In this document: piece after piece, positions 60,758-64,000 of the stretch
Numbering within the stretch: position 1 is the stretch's first letter
Layout of the letters: every line of letters begins with the position of its first letter
NCBI GenBank assembly: GCA_947471565.1
Contig: CANIVT010000004.1
Coordinates: 62,001-126,000 of the forward strand
Length of the DNA stretch: 64,000 bases
Direction: 5' to 3'
Origin: Spartobacteria bacterium
GTDB taxonomy: Bacteria; Verrucomicrobiota; Verrucomicrobiia; Chthoniobacterales; UBA6821
The notes under the pieces: generated by a model
What the model saw: only the letters and a program-made list of their open reading frames with translations
Told to the model about the DNA's origin: nothing
Databases searched by the model: none
Made by a program: the position numbers and the translations under genes

Positions 60758-61501
60758 TTGAAATTTTCGTCCCTGCCACTTCTTTGCTTTCTGATGATGT
60801 CGCTTTTGCTGGGGGGGTGCGCTTCCGTCAGCGTCGGCAATATCCATCCGAAGGGAACTCCCCCCAAGTCACTTCCCAAGATAATCTATGTCCGTGAGTT
60901 TACGGCACCTCCCGATGTTTTCCATGTCGACCGGAGCAGCGAAAAACTGCGCGAGTTCCTCAAAAAAGAACGGCATGCGCTCGCGGTCGATCTTGCGGGG
61001 CAGCTCTCCAAATACATCGCCCCCGCCGAAATCCTGCCCGAAGAGAAGCCTCTCCCGAAGGGGAATTACTGGATCCTGCAGGGTGTCTACGACAGGGTCG
61101 ATCAGGGAAGCCGCGCCCTGCGTATCGGTCTCGGTTTCGGGGCGGGAGGAACGAAATTGGAGACCCGGGCCATTTTCAGCAATCTCTCGTCGGGCAAGCC
61201 CGTCCCCTTCCTCTCCCTGCTGACGACTGGAGGTTCCGGGATAGCGCCGGGCGCCTGGGCCGCCTTCACCCCTGCCGGGGCTTTCTACATTCCGGGCGCT
61301 ATCGCCAATGCCGGGGGAGCCTCCCTGGGTGGTCTCTCGGTGGATCGCAACCGGACGGCCCGCGAGGTCGTTGCCACGCTTTCCGAGTATTGCCTTCAGC
61401 AGCACCTGATCCCGGAAAGACGCACCCGCAGACCGAAGCGACTGGGTGCCTTGCCTTCGTTACAGAGACCCGATTTCGTGATTCCAAAGACGGGTCTCTG
61501 A
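60758..61501 (+). CDS. DUF4410 family lipoprotein
   Basis: A 247-residue lipoprotein. Starting at TTG 60758, the signal peptide KFSSLPLLCFLMMSLLLGGC ends in a lipobox cysteine; longer ATG starts (60692, 60710) would put a charged stretch before it. The family-like segments are PKIIYVREF, DLAGQLSKYIAPAEIL and WILQGVYDRVDQGSRALRIGLGFGAGGTKL. DUF4410 proteins are outer-envelope lipoproteins of unknown role. The C-terminal 25 residues are basic and unstructured-looking. Confidence 0.75.
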   Translation: MKFSSLPLLCFLMMSLLLGGCASVSVGNIHPKGTPPKSLPKIIYVREFTAPPDVFHVDRSSEKLREFLKKERHALAVDLAGQLSKYIAPAEILPEEKPLPKGNYWILQGVYDRVDQGSRALRIGLGFGAGGTKLETRAIFSNLSSGKPVPFLSLLTTGGSGIAPGAWAAFTPAGAFYIPGAIANAGGASLGGLSVDRNRTAREVVATLSEYCLQQHLIPERRTRRPKRLGALPSLQRPDFVIPKTGL

Positions 61502-61604
61502 GGGGTCGTAAAAAACCACGGACTTTTCAAGAGCCCCGCAGTCTGGTTTGCTTTTCAGCTTCGTCGCACGGCGGCATGACACCTTTTTCAACCAACCCTT
61601 TTTC

Positions 61605-63017
61605 ATGAGCACCATCCTTCGCAAAACCAAGATCATCGCCACCCTGGGGCCCGCCTCCGAGACTCCCGAGCGCCTGCGCGAGATGATCCTCGCCGGTGTG
61701 AACATCTTCCGGCTCAACATGAGCCACGCCAACCACGACTGGGTGAGGAAGATTGTCCCGTCGATCCGCTCCATCGCTACGGAGCTGGACATGCCTGTCG
61801 GCATTCTCATGGATACGCAGGGCCCCGCCGTCCGGACAGGAGACCTTTCCACCAAGCTCGACCTGAAGATCGGCGACATCATGGAGTTCACCGTGCGGGG
61901 CACCCACAGCGAGGAGCTCTATTCCGTTGGCGTGAACTACGACGGCCTCATCGACGACATTTCCGAGGGTGATGTGGTGCTCGTCGACAACGGCGTCATC
62001 CACCTCAAGGTCCTCTCCAAGATCAACAACCGCATCCGCTGCGAGGTGCTGACCCCGGGCCTGCTCGGATCCCGCCGTCACATCAACCTTCCCGGCGTGA
62101 AGGTCAACCTCCCCCCTCTTACGGAGAAGGATCTTGTTGACGTGGCCGTGGGTGCCGAGACAGGCGTCGACTTTGTTGCCCTCTCCTTCTGCCGCGAACC
62201 CTCCGACATCGTGGCCCTCCGCAAGGTGCTCGAGGGGCATAACTGCCCCGCCAAGATCGTTGCCAAGATCGAGGACCAGAGCGCGGTGAAGCTCATCAAC
62301 GAGATCATTCAGGAAACGGACGCGGTCATGATCGCCCGCGGCGACCTCGGCGTGGAGTGCCCCATGGAGGAGCTCCCCATCATCCAGCGCCGCATCCTCA
62401 AGGCGGCCCTGAAGCTTGGTAAGCCCGTCGTTGTGGCAACCCACATGCTTGAGTCGATGATCGAGAATCCTGTGCCGACGCGTGCCGAGGTGACCGATGT
62501 CGCCAATGCTGTCTTCGAGCAGGCAGATGCCATCATGCTTAGCGGCGAGACCACGGTCGGAAAATACCCCGTCGAGTGCGTGAAGGTCCTCGACCGCATT
62601 GCCCGACGCATTGAGCGCAGCGGCAGTGCACACTTCGCCGACAAGACCGTCCTACTCACGGCGCGCCAAAAAGCGGCCCACTCCGGCGTTGTCCTGGCGA
62701 ATTCATTCCCCGATTCCCACATCGTCGTCTTCACCCGTCAGGGCAACATGGCCGGCTACGCCAGCCACATCCGTCCCGAGCACGCCCACATCCATGCCTT
62801 TACTCCGTCGAAGGTCATCGCCGGTCACATGACCCTTCTTTGGGGAGTGAACCCCATCGTGCAGCCCTTTTCCGAGAGCTTCGAGTCCAACGAGAAGAAC
62901 GCGGAGAAACATCTCCTCGAGCAGAAGCTCGCCGACAAGGGCGACCACCTCGTGGTCATGAGCGATATTATCGAGGGGGAGGAGAAGTTTGACTCCATTC
63001 AGCTCCGCAAACTGTAG
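61605..63017 (+). CDS. pyk: Pyruvate kinase
   Basis: Pyruvate kinase transfers phosphate from phosphoenolpyruvate to ADP, the last step of glycolysis. The 470-residue protein shows the N-terminal TKIIATLGPASETPE, the active-site region NIFRLNMSHANHD, AKIEDQSAVKLINEII, the signature MIARGDLGVECPMEELP, MLESMIENPVPTRAEVTDVANAV and AIMLSGETTVGKYPVE. The start at 61605 gives the normal length. An upstream in-frame extension is rejected. Confidence 0.96.
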   Translation: MSTILRKTKIIATLGPASETPERLREMILAGVNIFRLNMSHANHDWVRKIVPSIRSIATELDMPVGILMDTQGPAVRTGDLSTKLDLKIGDIMEFTVRGTHSEELYSVGVNYDGLIDDISEGDVVLVDNGVIHLKVLSKINNRIRCEVLTPGLLGSRRHINLPGVKVNLPPLTEKDLVDVAVGAETGVDFVALSFCREPSDIVALRKVLEGHNCPAKIVAKIEDQSAVKLINEIIQETDAVMIARGDLGVECPMEELPIIQRRILKAALKLGKPVVVATHMLESMIENPVPTRAEVTDVANAVFEQADAIMLSGETTVGKYPVECVKVLDRIARRIERSGSAHFADKTVLLTARQKAAHSGVVLANSFPDSHIVVFTRQGNMAGYASHIRPEHAHIHAFTPSKVIAGHMTLLWGVNPIVQPFSESFESNEKNAEKHLLEQKLADKGDHLVVMSDIIEGEEKFDSIQLRKL

Positions 63018-63023
63018 GCGCTT

Positions 63024-63112
63024 GCGCTTTTAGCGCGGATCGGTGTTGGCTTGATCTCGCAGTAGCTCGACTACAGCTTCGCTTGGCCGCCTTGATCCGC
63101 ATCTAAAATCGC
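63024..63112. repeat. Imperfect inverted repeat element after pyk
   Basis: GCGCTTTTAGCGCGGATC (63024-63041) is matched in inverted form by GATCCGCATCTAAAATCGC (63094-63112), with an inner hairpin GTAG-CTCGA-CTAC near 63062. The remaining 170 bases to the next gene show nothing else convincing. It could be a terminator region or a short palindromic extragenic repeat. Confidence 0.45.
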
Positions 63113-63289
63113 TGCGGCCTCAAGCTGGCCAAAAATCGGAGAAATCAACGGCACCGTCGTTAAAAGGGTGCGGTGTCTGCACCCGCCTGGCCCTGCTCCA
63201 AACTTCCAAGCATTGGGAGATTCAAGCAACGGGGGCTTAGCCAATTCTCTTCCCCTCTGCGATCTCCGCCCCACTGCGGGAAAATTTTC

Positions 63290-63706
63290 TCACACTCCGC
63301 GCCAGATCAGGTAGGCCCAGTTGGCAGCGATCAGTAGGATGAGCCAGATTCGGATCAGGAGAGATTCGAGTCCTGACGCAGGAGTCCATCGGAGGCGAGG
63401 GAGTTTACCGATCACGACCACAGCCGCGTAGAGGATGTAGAGCGCAGCCCCCGAGAGGACGAGTGTCATAAGCGGATTCCACGCGAGGGACGCGGCGATG
63501 TCTCCGTGAAGAATGGCAGTCGTAGCACGGGTCATCCCGCAGGTCGGGCAGGGGATGCGGGTCAGCGTATGGAGTGGGCAGAGGGGCGTGGGGAAGCCCG
63601 ATCTAAGCCAAGCGGCCGCGATCAGGGCCGCTGCTCCGAGGGTCGATCCCCAGAGCAATTCCGGGTCGTGCTCTCCCGGAATGAGAGGGCGCCAATAAAA
63701 GCGCAC
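63290..63706 (-). CDS. DUF2752 membrane protein
   Basis: A 138-residue protein with three helices and the DUF2752 motif CPLHTLTRIPCPTCGMTRA followed by LHGDIAASLAWNPLM. The GTG at 63706 (VRFYWRPLIPG) gives the usual short N-terminus and lies eight bases after the stop of the upstream YIP1-like gene. Function unknown; the CxxCG pair could bind metal or be redox active. Confidence 0.85.
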   Translation of the reverse strand: MRFYWRPLIPGEHDPELLWGSTLGAAALIAAAWLRSGFPTPLCPLHTLTRIPCPTCGMTRATTAILHGDIAASLAWNPLMTLVLSGAALYILYAAVVVIGKLPRLRWTPASGLESLLIRIWLILLIAANWAYLIWRGV

Positions 63707-63714
63707 AGTCTTGG

Positions 63715-64000
63715 TTAGTGGCCGATCTTGCTCAACTCGGCGATGCTGAGGCCGGCTGCAGTACCAAGCAGCAGCAGTCCCCCGCAGCAGAGAAGTCCTG
63801 GCAAGGTGATGGCCAGGGTCGCTTTCCATCCTGTGGTTTGCTGGGCTTCGCGCAGTCCGATGATGATGCAGTAGGCGCCCCAGATCACTCCGATCAGACC
63901 TCCGCAGAGAGGGAGCAGGTTGAAGACGGCCGCGCTGGCCTGGGCGTAGCAAATGACACGGAAAGTGGTCTCAAACGGCCGGTTCGCGCCGCCGAGCATC
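63715..64000 (-). CDS. YIP1 family membrane protein, truncated by window edge
   Basis: The last 95 residues of a YIP1-like integral membrane protein. The visible part shows LGGANRPFETTFRVICYAQA, then hydrophobic helices with LPLCGGLIGVIWGAYCIIIGLREAQ, matching YIP1 domain ends. The beginning lies to the right of the window. Such proteins are often encoded next to DUF2752, as here. Confidence 0.7.
   Translation of the reverse strand, partial: MLGGANRPFETTFRVICYAQASAAVFNLLPLCGGLIGVIWGAYCIIIGLREAQQTTGWKATLAITLPGLLCCGGLLLLGTAAGLSIAELSKIGH

Noticed and set aside
1-64000. CRISPR arrays, tRNA or rRNA genes, insertion sequences, prophage or integrase
   Set aside because: Looked for on both strands by eye. 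No spaced direct repeats, T-loop motifs, transposase or phage proteins were found. A covariance-model search would be needed to exclude a tRNA formally.

Overview
This 64 kb window is a GC-rich (about 60%), gene-dense bacterial chromosome segment. The gene content points to a Verrucomicrobiota-type organism: an LL-diaminopimelate aminotransferase (dapL), a PEP-CTERM-anchored secreted protease, a lysine-rich histone-H1-like protein, an alpha-L-fucosidase, a BNR-type sialidase-like protein and many Gram-negative envelope genes. No rRNA, tRNA, CRISPR array, insertion sequence or prophage was recognised. At least a dozen gene pairs overlap by ATGA or TGATG, so tight translationally coupled operons are the rule.

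Layout. 1-9.4 kb: the 3' part of glnD, a large FtsX-type permease and a TamB/AsmA-like envelope protein. 8.5-13.8 kb: housekeeping genes yicC-gmk-coaC, a histone-like gene, an inositol monophosphatase family gene, ispF and cysS. 13.9-24.9 kb: a left-handed beta-helix protein, a minus-strand operon (small membrane protein, maf, two secreted proteins of unknown role), then ruvX, truA, a secreted peptidoglycan amidase, an SMR transporter, a TIGR01777 epimerase, an acyl desaturase, an ABC-2 permease and a GT39-like glycosyltransferase. 25-28.4 kb: a minus-strand operon of a DUF2452-like gene, a sialidase-like gene, a membrane protein, a STAS protein and a CDF transporter that appears to lack its usual metal ligands.

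29.9-37.5 kb is the most coherent metabolic island: an AraC-family regulator, a 21-bp-spaced direct-repeat operator, a GH29 alpha-L-fucosidase, an aldo/keto reductase closely resembling plant L-galactose dehydrogenase, a RbsD/FucU mutarotase, a UxaE-type tagaturonate epimerase, a zinc alcohol dehydrogenase like L-galactonate 5-dehydrogenase, and a KDG-kinase-like PfkB kinase. Read in order these enzymes describe oxidative L-galactose catabolism (L-galactose, L-galactonate, D-tagaturonate, D-fructuronate, then KDG phosphorylation) better than any standard L-fucose route. The cluster ends at a strong terminator, followed by dapL behind a hairpin-rich leader.

39-49 kb: a PEP-CTERM serine protease, an M29-like aminopeptidase, a three-gene type III polyketide operon (methyltransferase, FAD oxidoreductase, PKS), a catalytically dead M48-like membrane protein, and the start of a light/DNA-damage island (AlkB-like dioxygenase, renalase-like flavoprotein, TIGR03643 protein, a photolyase with apparently permuted domains). 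49-55 kb: an ADP-ribosylglycohydrolase-like protein, an ABC1 kinase and a TetR regulator in one operon, two DoxX-type proteins, a conventional photolyase with its DUF2256 partner, and DUF3050. 55.2-55.9 kb holds two gene remnants joined head to tail. 55.9-64 kb: a DevBCA-type ABC exporter, riboflavin synthase, an antiporter-like protein, a DUF4410 lipoprotein, pyruvate kinase, and DUF2752 and YIP1-like membrane proteins at the edge. Short degenerate heptamer/octamer repeats sit between genes throughout.
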